NCBI GenBank assembly: GCA_031380225.1
Contig: JANNFX010000239.1
Span: 7,187-71,186 of the forward strand
From: JANNFX01 sp031380225
GTDB lineage: Bacteria > Pseudomonadota > Alphaproteobacteria > Rhizobiales > Hyphomicrobiaceae
Direction of reading: 5' to 3'
DNA: 64,000 nucleotides
Position numbers and translations under genes: made by a program. Below the pieces are notes generated by a model. It was given only the letters and a program-made list of their open reading frames with translations. It did no database searches and was not told the DNA's origin. The first letter of the stretch is position 1, and every line of letters begins with the position of its first letter. Below are positions 35,743 through 44,968 of the stretch, piece by piece.

Positions 35743-35868
35743 ATGAAAGTCCGTAACTCTCTGAAATCACTACGTTCTCGCCATCGCGACAATCGCCTCG
35801 TGCGCCGCAAGGGCCGCGTTTACATCATCAACAAGACGCATCCCCGCTTTAAAGCTCGCCAGGGCTAA
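35743..35868 (+). CDS. rpmJ: Ribosomal protein L36
   Basis: This 41-residue basic protein begins [20 protein letters not shown] and ends PRFKARQG. It is the large-subunit protein L36 in the longer, zinc-free (Cys-minus) form found in alphaproteobacteria and as YkgO elsewhere; the Cys/His zinc ligands of the short form are absent. It stabilises 23S rRNA folding. It is a single-gene unit with a terminator 45 bases downstream and tRNA-Ala beyond. Confidence 0.95.
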   Translation: MKVRNSLKSLRSRHRDNRLVRRKGRVYIINKTHPRFKARQG

Positions 35869-35912
35869 GCGGGAAGGCGGCGAACGCCTGGATTCTGCCT
35901 CTCAGCGAAATA

Positions 35913-35944
35913 ACCCATCCCGGGGCCATGGCCGCGGGTTTTTT
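35913..35944 (+). terminator. Rho-independent terminator of rpmJ
   Basis: ACCC and GGGT flank a GC-rich stem built on CCCG-GGGCC against GGCCG-CGGG with a tiny loop, followed by six Ts. It lies between rpmJ and tRNA-Ala. Confidence 0.75.
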
Positions 35945-35997
35945 CGCGTGCGTGCTTGACATAAGTGCGGCTCAGGCCGCTAATTTTCGGCGGCCAT

Positions 35998-36073
<76 letters not shown>

Positions 36074-36238
36074 CTATTGGCTCCCGCGCAACAGCGCTCC
36101 TCATGGAGGGCGCATGCGCAAGTTCGCATTACCCACGCCCTTTGAGCATTGGCCCGGGGCTCCACCCGGCCTATCGAGCCTTAACGCCCGAGGAGTTAGG
36201 CCTTTTGGGCGTATTACGCGCTCAGCCTTTTCGATCCT

Positions 36239-36507
36239 AGAGCCCTTCCGGCCCAAATGGAATCGGTTCTGACGAGGGGCTTTTGCGATGATGCCTGCGG
36301 GCTTCGTCTTGACCGTACAGGCGTACGGTCTGCGCCGAACCCCTTGGTCTCATCGCAAAAGCCCCCGTCCTTTCAGATTCGCGCGGGAAGGCAACCGGGT
36401 TCGTCGAATGGCTTGACTGTAGCTTTGGCTACGCTCTGCGCCCTCCTCCTGCCGGATCGGACTTCCGGCGCGAATAGAACCGGTTTCATTTGAGCCGGAA
36501 GGGCTCT
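36239..36507. mobile_element. 269-bp cloverleaf inverted-repeat element, MITE-like
   Basis: A 32-bp terminal inverted repeat (36239-36270 and 36476-36507, three mismatches, ends AGAGCCCTTCCGG/CCGGAAGGGCTCT) encloses two long arms. Arm 1 is a 20-bp pair (36271-36291 with 36350-36369) capped by GACCGTAC-AGGC-GTACGGTC. Arm 2 is a 14-bp pair (36377-36390 with 36462-36475, one mismatch) capped by GTAGC-TTTG-GCTAC. TA flanks both sides, as in IS630/mariner-type target duplications. There is no ORF inside. It is either a non-autonomous element or a highly structured RNA. Confidence 0.8.
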
Positions 36508-36583
36508 AAGCGGCGTGGTAGAGAAAAATTATTCCAAAGGTCTGGAAGTTGACGCTCGGAAGGACTACTTTAGACAAATCAGA

Positions 36584-36600
36584 ATGCTCTGTTAGAGCAT
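36584..36600. promoter_or_regulatory. Dyad operator 1 upstream of nadABC
   Basis: ATGCTCT-GTT-AGAGCAT is a perfect 7-bp dyad with a 3-base spacer about 90 bases before nadA. It shares the ATGCTC half-site and spacer length with the second dyad, 62 bases downstream centre to centre. Confidence 0.6.
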
Positions 36601-36640
36601 AATAGGTTTGGTTAGTCAAGTTACGGCCCTTAGTCTGTTG

Positions 36641-36667
36641 TTATTATGCTCGAAACGAGAATAATAA
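36641..36667. promoter_or_regulatory. Dyad operator 2 upstream of nadABC
   Basis: TTATTATGCTCG-AAA-CGAGAATAATAA is a 12-bp dyad (11 matches) with a 3-base spacer, ending 20 bases before the nadA ATG. It is a strong candidate binding site for an NAD-responsive repressor such as NadQ or an NrtR-type regulator. The assignment is by position, not by a known consensus. Confidence 0.65.
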
Positions 36668-36687
36668 AAGCGAGATAGAGCGAAGGT

Positions 36688-37848
36688 ATGTCAGAGACAA
36701 ACACCAGCGCGAAAGCGCCGAAGGTCAATCGCACGCCAGCGCCAGGCGGTTCAAGCGCTGCTGTGCTGATGGACGCCAGTGCGAAAGCGCCGACGGCGAT
36801 GGCCGCGATGTTTCCTGGTCTGGACGCGAAATCTTCAACCGCACACGCACGTGATCTGCCGCAATTTACGCCAGCTTTGGAGCGCGAACTGGCGCCGCTA
36901 TACGAGCGCATCAAGCACGTCGTCACGCCGATGGAGTGGGTGCAGTACGCGCCACTCGTCAAGGCGATTAACGAGCTTAAGAAAAAACGAAACGCTGTCA
37001 TTCTCGCGCACAACTACATGACGCCGGAAATCTTCCACTGCGTTGGCGATTTTAAAGGCGACAGCTTGCAACTTGCGAAAGAAGCTGCGCGCAATCCGGC
37101 GCAGGTCATCGTCCAGGCCGGCGTCCACTTCATGGCGGAAACTTCGAAGCTGTTGTCGCCGGATAAAACGGTACTGATCCCCGATATGCGCGCCGGCTGT
37201 TCGCTCGCTGCCTCGATCACGGCGGCGGATGTGCGCTTGCTGCGTGAAGCCTATCCCGGCGTGCCGATCGTCACCTATGTGAATACGTCGGCAGCGGTCA
37301 AAGCCGAATGCGATATTACTTGCACCTCGTCGAATGCGGTCAAGGTTGTCGAAAGCCTCAACGCGCCGCGGGTGCTGTGCATTCCCGACGAATATCTCGC
37401 CAAGTACGTGCAGACGAAAACCAAGGTGCAGATCATCGCCTGGCGTGGGCACTGTGAAGTTCATGAGCGCTTTACAGCTGAAGAGCTGCAGGTCTATCGC
37501 GCCTCAGAGCCGGGCGTCAAAATCATCGCCCACCCCGAATGCCCGCCGGACGTGATCGCCATGGCGGATTTCACCGGCTCGACATCAGGCATGATCAACT
37601 GGGTACTCGAAAAGCGGCCGAAGAAGGCGTTGCTTGTGACCGAGTGTTCGATGGCATCAAACGTGGCCGCAGAAGCGCCGGACGTTGAGTTCGTGCGCCC
37701 GTGCAATCTGTGTCCGCACATGAAACGCATCAGCTTGGAAACAATCTACGATAGCCTGCTCTATATGCAATACGAGGTGACTGTCGATCCGCTCGTGGCC
37801 GAAAAAGCCCGCCGTGCCGTCGAAAGAATGGTCAACTTGACCCAATAA
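36688..37848 (+). CDS. nadA: Quinolinate synthase A
   Basis: This 386-residue [4Fe-4S] enzyme condenses iminoaspartate with dihydroxyacetone phosphate to quinolinate. Family motifs are [40 protein letters not shown] and [11 protein letters not shown] (cluster Cys). [21 protein letters not shown] (second Cys), TECSMASN and the third ligand region [11 protein letters not shown] follow. The first ~55 residues are a Ser/Ala/Pro-rich extension with a repeated SAKAP motif, longer than in most NadA. It heads nadA-nadB-nadC behind two dyad operators. Confidence 0.95.
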   Translation: MSETNTSAKAPKVNRTPAPGGSSAAVLMDASAKAPTAMAAMFPGLDAKSSTAHARDLPQFTPALERELAPLYERIKHVVTPMEWVQYAPLVKAINELKKKRNAVILAHNYMTPEIFHCVGDFKGDSLQLAKEAARNPAQVIVQAGVHFMAETSKLLSPDKTVLIPDMRAGCSLAASITAADVRLLREAYPGVPIVTYVNTSAAVKAECDITCTSSNAVKVVESLNAPRVLCIPDEYLAKYVQTKTKVQIIAWRGHCEVHERFTAEELQVYRASEPGVKIIAHPECPPDVIAMADFTGSTSGMINWVLEKRPKKALLVTECSMASNVAAEAPDVEFVRPCNLCPHMKRISLETIYDSLLYMQYEVTVDPLVAEKARRAVERMVNLTQ

Positions 37849-37956
37849 AAAAGTTCAACGTAACCCAATGAAAAATCCAATGAAGAAGCCGAACTGACGA
37901 CTTGAACTGAACTCCCTCTCTCTGTGCGGCAGAGAGAGATGCGGAAGGCTCAGACG

Positions 37957-39627
37957 ATGTCACAGCCACGAAAAACAGCAGTCATGTTTTCAGGATTCGC
38001 CGATCCGAAGCCAGAACTAGGCCCTGGCGATGTGGTGATCGTCGGCGCGGGGCTGGCCGGGTTGTTCACGGCCTTGAAGCTGGCGCCGTTACCAGTGACG
38101 CTGGTTGCGGCCGCGCCGTTGGGGCAAGGTGCGTCGAGTATGTGGGCGCAGGGTGGCGTTGCTGCGGCCATCGGCGAAGGCGACACCGCTGAATCACATG
38201 CCAACGATACCGTCGAAGCTGGTGCTGGCCTGGTCGATAAAGCCGTCGCCACTTTGGTCGCCAGTGAAGCCGGCGGCCGCATCCGCGATCTCCTCGAATT
38301 CGGAGTGCCGTTTGATCGCGACCTGGAAGGCCGCCTGCGGCTGTCACGGGAAGCCGCTCATTCCATGAACCGCATTGTGCGTGTGTCGGGAGATGGTGCC
38401 GGTGCGGCGATCATGCAGGCGTTGATTGCAGCGGTGCGCAAGACCACTTCGATCCGCATCCTTGAGCATCACGAAGCCGAGGAATTGATCCTTGAAAACG
38501 GCCGCGTCTCGGGCGTGCGTTTGGTGCGCTCACATGAGCAAGGCAACGGCGTTTACGATTTCATTCCGGCAAGCGCCGTCGTATTGGCAACTGGCGGTGT
38601 TGGTGCACTCTACGCGGTCACGACGAATCCAGGTTATGCGCGTGGCGAAGCATTGGCGTTCGCGGCCCGCGCTGGGGCGGTGATTTCTGACGCGGAGTTC
38701 GTGCAGTTTCATCCGACCGCGATTGACTGCGGCATGGATCCGGCGCCTTTGGCAACTGAGGCCTTGCGTGGTGAAGGCGCAATCCTTGTCAATCGCGACG
38801 GTAAGCGATTTATGCAGGCGTTACACAAAGACGCCGAACTAGCTCCACGTGATGTCGTGGCGCGAGGTGTGTTCGCAGAAATTGCCGCCGGCCGCGGCGC
38901 GTTCCTCGATTGCCGGGATGCAATTGGCGCGCATTTCCCTACTGCATTTCCGACCGTTTACGCGCTGGCGAAATCAGCCGGCATCGATCCCGTAACAGAC
39001 TTGATCCCTGTTGCACCGGCTGCTCACTATCACATGGGCGGTGTCGCAACCGACATCAACGGCCGCACATCGGTCGAAGGTTTGTGGGCCGTTGGCGAGG
39101 TGGCCTGCACGGGTCTTCATGGCGCAAACCTCTTGTCATCAAATTCGCTGTTGGAAGCGGTCGTCTTCGGCGCCCGCGCGGCCACTGATATCTCAACGAT
39201 GTTGCCAGCTAAAGCCATCAAACCGCGGGCCCAGTTGGTGCCGGTTGATCGTGAGGCTATTGTGGACCTCAATCATCGCAATGCCGCGCTTCAAAACTTG
39301 CGCGAGACCATGTCCAAGCACGTCGGCGTCGTTCGCACTGAGGTTGGACTGAAGACAGCGCTGAAAGTATTGAAAGCCATCGAAGGCGGCGCAGGCAACG
39401 ACAGCGTGTTGGAGAATGCCGCATTGGCGGCGAGGTTCATCGCCGCCGCAGCCCTTGACCGTCACGAGAGCCGTGGCGGACACTGCCGCGCCGATTATCC
39501 TGAAGCGCTGCCGGGTTGTGCGCATCGGAGTTTTATGACACTTGCCGATCTCGAGCGGGCTGAGGCACCCAAGAAGGCGCTGCGCCGCCGTGCTAAATTG
39601 GCGGTTGTCGAGGAGCTGCCGCTGTGA
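37957..39627 (+). CDS. nadB: L-aspartate oxidase
   Basis: This 556-residue FAD flavoprotein oxidises L-aspartate to iminoaspartate for NadA. The dinucleotide fold VVIVGAGLAGLFTALKL is followed by GGVAAAIGEGDT, REAAHSMNRIVR (substrate His/Arg), EFVQFHPTAID, TEALRGEGAILVN, PAAHYHMGGVATD and GLHGANLLSSNSLLEA. The helical C-terminal part ends in RGGHCRADYPE. The ATG at 37957 with GGAAGG upstream is preferred over the start at 37924. Its TGA overlaps the GTG start of nadC. Confidence 0.95.
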   Translation: MSQPRKTAVMFSGFADPKPELGPGDVVIVGAGLAGLFTALKLAPLPVTLVAAAPLGQGASSMWAQGGVAAAIGEGDTAESHANDTVEAGAGLVDKAVATLVASEAGGRIRDLLEFGVPFDRDLEGRLRLSREAAHSMNRIVRVSGDGAGAAIMQALIAAVRKTTSIRILEHHEAEELILENGRVSGVRLVRSHEQGNGVYDFIPASAVVLATGGVGALYAVTTNPGYARGEALAFAARAGAVISDAEFVQFHPTAIDCGMDPAPLATEALRGEGAILVNRDGKRFMQALHKDAELAPRDVVARGVFAEIAAGRGAFLDCRDAIGAHFPTAFPTVYALAKSAGIDPVTDLIPVAPAAHYHMGGVATDINGRTSVEGLWAVGEVACTGLHGANLLSSNSLLEAVVFGARAATDISTMLPAKAIKPRAQLVPVDREAIVDLNHRNAALQNLRETMSKHVGVVRTEVGLKTALKVLKAIEGGAGNDSVLENAALAARFIAAAALDRHESRGGHCRADYPEALPGCAHRSFMTLADLERAEAPKKALRRRAKLAVVEELPL

Positions 39628-40487
39628 CGCAAAAGCCGCCGAAGGCGGTGCTGTCCGAGCTTCTCATCAAGCGCGCGGTTGACGCCGCGTTGCGTGAAGA
39701 TCTCGGCGCATTGGGCGACATCACCACCAATGCGACGGTTGCAGAACACGCGAAATGCAAAGCGGCGTTTGCTGCCCGCGTAGCGGGCGTGATTTCGGGA
39801 ATTGATCTGGCGCGTCTGACATTCGAAGCCCTCGATCCCAGCGTCTCCTTCGAAGCTCAAATTGCGGACGGCGATCCTGTCAGGCCGAAGACAGTTGTCG
39901 CGACCGTTTCTGGCAATGCGCGTGCGATCCTCACGGGCGAGCGTGTTGCGTTAAATTTCATGGGCCGGATGAGCGGTATTGCGTCCCTGACCCGCAAATA
40001 TGCCGACGCGATTGAAGGCACATCGGCTAAAATTGCCGATACGCGAAAAACGACGCCCGGCCTCCGAGCTTTTGAGAAATACGCCGTGCGCTGCGGTGGC
40101 GGCGTCAATCATCGTGCAGGATTGTTTGATGCGGTGCTGATCAAAGACAATCATATCATTGCGGCTGGTGGTATTAAGCAGGCCATTGAGCGCGCACACG
40201 CCTACGCCGGTCACATGGTCAAAATCGAGATTGAGGTCGACACGCTGAAGCAGCTTGAAAAAGTGCTAGCACATAAAGTTGACGCTGTGCTGCTCGATAA
40301 CATGACGCCTGATGTTCTCCATCAAGCTGTAAAAATGGTAGGAGGCCGCGCCCTGACGGAAGCGTCTGGCGGCGTCACTCTGCAAACCGTGCGCGCAATT
40401 GCCGATGCCGGTGTCGATCTCATTTCTGTTGGCGCGCTGACCCACTCCGCACCGGTCCTCGATCTCGGTTTAGACTTCGAGGGTTAG
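39624..40487 (+). CDS. nadC: Nicotinate-nucleotide diphosphorylase (carboxylating)
   Basis: This 287-residue quinolinate phosphoribosyltransferase makes nicotinate mononucleotide and CO2 from quinolinate and PRPP. Motifs are EDLGALGDITTNATV, NFMGRMSGIASLTR, ADTRKTTPGLRAFEKYAVRC, GGGVNHRAGLFDAVLIKDNH and the C-terminal SGGVTLQTVRAIADAGVDLI. It starts with GTG in a GTGA overlap with the nadB stop, so the two are translationally coupled. It completes the nadABC operon and converges on the next gene, 7 bases away. Confidence 0.95.
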   Translation: MTQKPPKAVLSELLIKRAVDAALREDLGALGDITTNATVAEHAKCKAAFAARVAGVISGIDLARLTFEALDPSVSFEAQIADGDPVRPKTVVATVSGNARAILTGERVALNFMGRMSGIASLTRKYADAIEGTSAKIADTRKTTPGLRAFEKYAVRCGGGVNHRAGLFDAVLIKDNHIIAAGGIKQAIERAHAYAGHMVKIEIEVDTLKQLEKVLAHKVDAVLLDNMTPDVLHQAVKMVGGRALTEASGGVTLQTVRAIADAGVDLISVGALTHSAPVLDLGLDFEG

Positions 40488-40494
40488 TGCGCTG

Positions 40495-41922
40495 TCACGC
40501 CTTGGTTCGCGCGCGGCGTTTTTTGCGTGATACGCGCGGTGTTGGCACTGGGTTATTGTTGGCCGCTGCCTCGATGTCTGTTTTGAAAGCCGCGCGCACA
40601 CTTCCTTCTCGCTCAATTGCGTGGGGCTCCAAGATCGCTGGTTGTGATGTGTGTTCGATGGCTTCAGCGTCGCGCGGGCCTGTATCACTCAAGTCCTCGA
40701 CGCCGCTGCAGTCACCTTTGAGCGAGGGCACCGGCGTGAACTTCGCGTGTCCAGGACCGGAAATCGCATCCTCGCTGTCAGGTGATGTCTCGAAAGCGAC
40801 AGCGCTGATGGGGCCGGGCTCGGCTTCTGCGGCAGGGTCAGCGGCAGGCTCCTCTGAATTTTCAATGTTTAGCGGCTCGTCACTGCTGGCATTGCCTTCG
40901 GCAGCAACGGCTTGAATTTCCGCAACCGGCGCAGAGTCTTCATTGATCGACAGCCCGGCCTCGATGTGAGCCAATGCGTCGGCGATGTCTTCGGCAGAGG
41001 TCGCAACATTCGCAACGATTTCTGTGACGCCATCCTCCGTCGCTTCAGGGGACAAAGAGGGTTCGTGCGATCCGTATGAAACGGCTCGGAGGGCATCAGA
41101 CAGTGGGGTTGCTTGACGAAAATCGGCGAGGATTTCGTCAAGATCAAACAGAGCTTTGCCGTCCTCCATCAATGCCGTTGATTCGTCTTCTGCATTGTCC
41201 TCTATAGTGACGGGCGTGACCTGCGAAGCCGCCACCGCTTGGATCAAGTGCACTTCGGCTTCGGCTTCTGAAACGTCAATGCCGTCAGCGTCATCTGCGT
41301 AGAGGTCGAACTGGATGTCGAGGTTATCGAGAAACGTAGCGACGAGATCCAACAGCGTTCCGAGGCGGATACGGCCGCCGATCAGGAAATCCTCGGTAAC
41401 CGGCAAAAGCGTGCCGTCTGCGGGGGCTGAAACTTCGGCTTCGACAACACCACGCGAGCGCAGGTAGGCCAGTTGCGTATCACCGGTTTCGAAATTGATC
41501 GCTTCAGCCTTGGCGATATCTTCAGCCAAGTCGAGGAGTGTCGTCGTGCCACTGGTAAAGAGATTGGTCAGCGGCTCGAGGCGGCGGAAACGCTCGACAA
41601 CCGCCTCCGACCGTTGCCGCGAGCGGAGAACTCGGGCGGCAAGCTGTAATTCAAATGTTCGAATGCCGTCGATGGCGCGGCGCTGGTGCGCGCGCAGCAG
41701 AGGCAAATCATCAGGCGTTTCCGGGATCGCGTTCCAAATCACCGCGCACTTCAAAAGATCTTCGCCAGCCGCCAGTGCCAAGTCGAGATTGTCCGCCAGC
41801 ATGTAGACGCTGGCCGGTGCGCGTTTGCTTAGCACTGGCGCCCTGTCAGACTGGTTATTTGACCAGTCGTATGAGGATAGCACTGGCAGGGCTGTGTTCA
41901 AGTTTATCGGCATGACGATCAT
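40495..41922 (-). CDS. Unknown protein with ordered N-terminus and acidic tail
   Basis: This 475-residue protein is not assigned to a family. Residues about 1-215 look folded and mostly helical (LALAAGEDLLKCAVIWNAIP, LQLAARVLRSRQRSEAVVER). From about 220 the chain is rich in Glu, Asp, Ala, Ser and Pro, with repeated EPxA/AEAEP runs, and ends in a basic cluster RKKRRARTKA. There is no signal peptide or membrane segment. Start could be the ATG at 41922 or 41913. It is monocistronic and convergent with nadC. The acidic middle and basic end suggest a disordered tether or nucleic-acid contact, which is inference only. Confidence 0.6.
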   Translation of the reverse strand: MIVMPINLNTALPVLSSYDWSNNQSDRAPVLSKRAPASVYMLADNLDLALAAGEDLLKCAVIWNAIPETPDDLPLLRAHQRRAIDGIRTFELQLAARVLRSRQRSEAVVERFRRLEPLTNLFTSGTTTLLDLAEDIAKAEAINFETGDTQLAYLRSRGVVEAEVSAPADGTLLPVTEDFLIGGRIRLGTLLDLVATFLDNLDIQFDLYADDADGIDVSEAEAEVHLIQAVAASQVTPVTIEDNAEDESTALMEDGKALFDLDEILADFRQATPLSDALRAVSYGSHEPSLSPEATEDGVTEIVANVATSAEDIADALAHIEAGLSINEDSAPVAEIQAVAAEGNASSDEPLNIENSEEPAADPAAEAEPGPISAVAFETSPDSEDAISGPGHAKFTPVPSLKGDCSGVEDLSDTGPRDAEAIEHTSQPAILEPHAIEREGSVRAAFKTDIEAAANNNPVPTPRVSRKKRRARTKA

Positions 41923-42043
41923 TCGCTCCGGTGAAGCGTAAAACAGTCATGATTCGGCCGGCTACATCATGGCAACGAACGATTGTCCCTCGATATACAC
42001 AGGTTGGGTGGTTACAACTCGCTGAATTCGCTGGCCGCGGCAG

Positions 42044-43159
42044 TTATGCAAACCGTGCGCAATAGACCGGCGGCAGGTAACGGGCGGCCTCGATCCAGCT
42101 GTCGCCCTGGTCTTCGGAAATCCATACATTTCCGGTTGAACTGGCCAGCACCAGCGAATTTCCCGTCGCGTCGAGATCAAGTCCGTGGCGGAAGACGATG
42201 TCCCAAGCTGGTTCTTGTGGCAGTCCGCGGCTCAAGACATCGAACGTCTTGCCGCCATCGCGTGTGCGGGTGACGACCAGGCGGCCATCAACGGGAATGC
42301 GTTTTTGATCACTGATACCGGGCACGAACCAGGCCATGTCAGGTTCGTTTGGATGGACCACAACGCCGAAGCCGAACGTTGAAACTGGGTTTTCCTTGAG
42401 TTCATCCCAGTTTGCGCCGCCATCGCGCGAGCGGAACATGCCGTTGTGATGTTGAACCCACAGCGTTCCGGGCGCCGCTTGGCATTGCACCAGGCGATGC
42501 ACGTCCTGCTTCACAGGATCGTTGGTCATTTCTGGCGGAACGTAGTCGGCGCGGAAGCCGCGGCCTTCACACGCCCATGTCGCGCCAGCGTCCGTCGTGA
42601 TCCAAACGCCGCCTGTTGAGACGCCGATGCGGACCGTGTCGCTGTTTCGCGGATCGACACAAACCGAATGCAGGCCAGGCAAATCTGCGCCGCCGCCAAA
42701 CCAGACCGACTTGATGCGGGCGTCCCACAGCGGCCGGTTCAAATGCCACGATGCGCCCGCATCATCGGAGCGGAACAGACCACCAGGCAACGTTCCGCAC
42801 CAAATAGTGCCGGGCTTGTCCGGTCCGCCCTGTTCAAGCGACCAGACTTTGGAAGTCGACCACGCGAGCGGCTTGCCCCACATGTCGTTGTCTTCGAGAT
42901 CAGCCGGTTTTTCAGGATATGCGGGAGCAGGGCATTCCTCCCAATCGCGCTTGGCCATATTGCAGCGATGCATTTTGACGCCGAAGTGTCCATGTTCAAG
43001 GGCTGCGTGCAAGCGGCCGTCCCGGCGGTCATGCATGACCATTGAAACGTTGTCGGCCAGAAAATCGGTGTGACTGACCGACCAATTCGAACCAGGAGAG
43101 CCGCGGCGTTGCAAGGTGAACAAGCCTTTGCGCGTTGCCAGCAATACGGTGTCACTCAT
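42044..43159 (-). CDS. WD40/YVTN/BNR-repeat protein
   Basis: This 371-residue cytosolic beta-propeller-type protein has five BNR (Asp-box) motifs: SDDAGASW, TTDAGATW, SRDGGANW, TRDGGKTF and SEDQGDSW. The N-terminus (DTVLLATRKGLFTLQRRG) and the Cys/His segment HFGVKMHRCNMAKRDWEECP are distinctive. It is often annotated as exo-alpha-sialidase, but there is no signal peptide or obvious sialidase Arg triad, so that name is doubtful. The ATG at 43159 has AGGAG 8 bases upstream. It follows a MoaD/ThiS-like gene by 15 bases; the two appear to form one operon. Confidence 0.75.
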   Translation of the reverse strand: MSDTVLLATRKGLFTLQRRGSPGSNWSVSHTDFLADNVSMVMHDRRDGRLHAALEHGHFGVKMHRCNMAKRDWEECPAPAYPEKPADLEDNDMWGKPLAWSTSKVWSLEQGGPDKPGTIWCGTLPGGLFRSDDAGASWHLNRPLWDARIKSVWFGGGADLPGLHSVCVDPRNSDTVRIGVSTGGVWITTDAGATWACEGRGFRADYVPPEMTNDPVKQDVHRLVQCQAAPGTLWVQHHNGMFRSRDGGANWDELKENPVSTFGFGVVVHPNEPDMAWFVPGISDQKRIPVDGRLVVTRTRDGGKTFDVLSRGLPQEPAWDIVFRHGLDLDATGNSLVLASSTGNVWISEDQGDSWIEAARYLPPVYCARFA

Positions 43160-43174
43160 GGTCAATGCTCCTGA

Positions 43175-43444
43175 TTAGCCGCCGGAAAGGGACTGCATGA
43201 CATAAATTTTACTCGCCTCTGTAACTGGGTCCGAGAGGCGCACGCGATCGGCCATCAACCGGCCGTCGACAAAAATCAGCATATGCTTTCGGAGACTCGA
43301 TTGATCATCGAGCACATAACTGCGAAGCGGCGGATTGGTGGCAAACACAGCCTCAAGCACGTCGCGCACACTTGAGCCGGGCGCGATCGTTGGCGGACAG
43401 GCAACATGGCGCTGAAGAACGGCCGCAAATGAAACTGTGGCCAT
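43175..43444 (-). CDS. MoaD/ThiS-family beta-grasp protein
   Basis: This 89-residue protein has the MoaD/ThiS ubiquitin-like layout: SVRDVLEAVFATNPPLRSYV, the ILIFVDGRL-like strand MLIFVDGRLM and VYVMQSLSGG-type ending IYVMQSLSGG. The terminal Gly-Gly is where such proteins are adenylated and thiocarboxylated or conjugated. No molybdopterin, thiamin or E1-like gene is nearby, so it need not be MoaD or ThiS proper. GAGGAAG precedes the ATG. It is first gene of a two-gene unit with the BNR-repeat protein. Confidence 0.75.
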   Translation of the reverse strand: MATVSFAAVLQRHVACPPTIAPGSSVRDVLEAVFATNPPLRSYVLDDQSSLRKHMLIFVDGRLMADRVRLSDPVTEASKIYVMQSLSGG

Positions 43445-43476
43445 GCGCTTCCTCGCTGGCTTGGAATTGAGAAACG

Positions 43477-44844
43477 TTACGCCTGACCGGCGAGGCGCGC
43501 AACAGCGCGGGCGCGGCCCATGAACGGCAGCAGCGTTTTCATATCAGGTCCGCTATCCCGGCCGGTCAAGGCCAATCGCAGGGGATGGAACAGCGCCTTA
43601 CCTTTGGCTCCGGTTGCGTCCTTGATGGCAGAGGTCCACGCCGCCCACGTCGTCTCGTCCCACGGCTCGGCCGGAATGAGTGATGCGGCCTTGTCGAGCA
43701 AAGCCTTGTCTTCGATCACCGGTTCGATCGAGCCCGTCGCGACGCGCCACCAAGCCGCCGCATCATTCAGTGTTTTAAGGTTGCCGCGAACGGCCAGCCA
43801 GAACGCCTCTCCGCCACCTACGCCAAGCGCTTCGAGGCGTTTTTTTGTGTCGCTATAAGGCGTCTTCAACAGCAGCTTCGAGTTCAGTGTTTCGAGATCG
43901 TGGACATCGAAGCGGCCTGGCGCCGATGAAATCTTGTTCAGGTCAAAGAGCGCAACCAGCTCATCGATATTGGTGTGAGCCTCGATTGAATCCGAAGTGC
44001 CGAGGAGGGCGGCGTGGCTCATGACCGCCATCGGTTCCAATCCGGCTTCGCGGAAACTCAATACTGACAATGCGCCGAGTCGCTTTGACAATGCCGCCCC
44101 ATCGGCGCCAATCAGTAGCGAGTGATGCGCAAACTCGGGCGGCTTGGCACCCATGGCTTCTATGATTTGGATCTGGACGCCGGTGTTGGTGACGTGGTCT
44201 TCACCGCGCACAATATGGGTGATGCCAAAATCGATATCGTCGATAACACTGGTGAAGGTGTAGAGGAATGAGCCATCGGCGCGCTGCAGTACAGGATCGG
44301 ACAGCGATCCCGCATCGACTTTAATTTCACCGCGGACAAGGTCATTCCAAGTGACTGCGCGGTGCTGGGGTGTGAAATCTGTGGCGGAGGCAGTGTTATC
44401 GAGCCGGAAGCGCCAATAGACTTTGCGGCCTTCTTCTTCAAATGCCGCGCGCTCGGCGGCTGTCAACTTCAGGCTTGCGCGATCATAAACCGGTGGCATA
44501 CCGCGGCCGAGCTGGCGCTTACGTTTGCGGTCAAGTTCGTCAGCGGACTCATAGCAGGCGTAGAGCCGCCCCGCCTTCTTGAGCGCCTCTGCCGCTACTT
44601 GATAGCGCTCGGTGCGATCTGACTGGCGGGCTTCGCTTGACCAAGAGATGCCAAGCCAATTCAAGTCATCGCGAATGCCTTGGGCAAACTCGTCCGTCGA
44701 GCGCTCGCGATCGGTATCGTCGAGGCGCAGCATCAATTCGCCACCGTTCTTGCGGGCGTAGAGCGCGTTGAGCACCGCGGTGCGTACGTTGCCGATATGA
44801 ATGCGGCCCGTTGGGCTCGGTGCAAATCGAAGTTTAGCGGCCAT
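43477..44844 (-). CDS. gltX: Glutamyl-tRNA synthetase
   Basis: This 455-residue class I aminoacyl-tRNA synthetase has the HIGH motif in [16 protein letters not shown] at 7-22. The [17 protein letters not shown] segment and KMSKS-equivalent ALSKRLG near residue 240 follow. The latter lacks the first Lys, which is normal in one of the two GluRS lineages of alphaproteobacteria. It charges tRNA-Glu and, in organisms with GatCAB, often tRNA-Gln too. A second gltX is likely elsewhere. The anticodon-binding C-terminal domain is complete. Confidence 0.93.
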   Translation of the reverse strand: MAAKLRFAPSPTGRIHIGNVRTAVLNALYARKNGGELMLRLDDTDRERSTDEFAQGIRDDLNWLGISWSSEARQSDRTERYQVAAEALKKAGRLYACYESADELDRKRKRQLGRGMPPVYDRASLKLTAAERAAFEEEGRKVYWRFRLDNTASATDFTPQHRAVTWNDLVRGEIKVDAGSLSDPVLQRADGSFLYTFTSVIDDIDFGITHIVRGEDHVTNTGVQIQIIEAMGAKPPEFAHHSLLIGADGAALSKRLGALSVLSFREAGLEPMAVMSHAALLGTSDSIEAHTNIDELVALFDLNKISSAPGRFDVHDLETLNSKLLLKTPYSDTKKRLEALGVGGGEAFWLAVRGNLKTLNDAAAWWRVATGSIEPVIEDKALLDKAASLIPAEPWDETTWAAWTSAIKDATGAKGKALFHPLRLALTGRDSGPDMKTLLPFMGRARAVARLAGQA

Positions 44845-44968
44845 GATTGGTCAGCGTTCCGTTCAGTGTAGAACCCTTGTGTGGGCGCAATTCCAGGATC
44901 GATTGGCATGCAAAGCGGCAGAACTCAAGCGTGGAGAGCATGAGAGCTCAGTTATTGCGCTTCTGAAC

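Noticed and set aside
36257..36493. 78-codon frame inside the 269-bp element
   Set aside because: It exists only because the palindromic arms lack stops in that frame; no ribosome site or protein family.
42044..43159. True sialidase assignment for the BNR protein
   Set aside because: Asp-box motifs alone are not diagnostic; no signal peptide or catalytic Arg triad could be identified.
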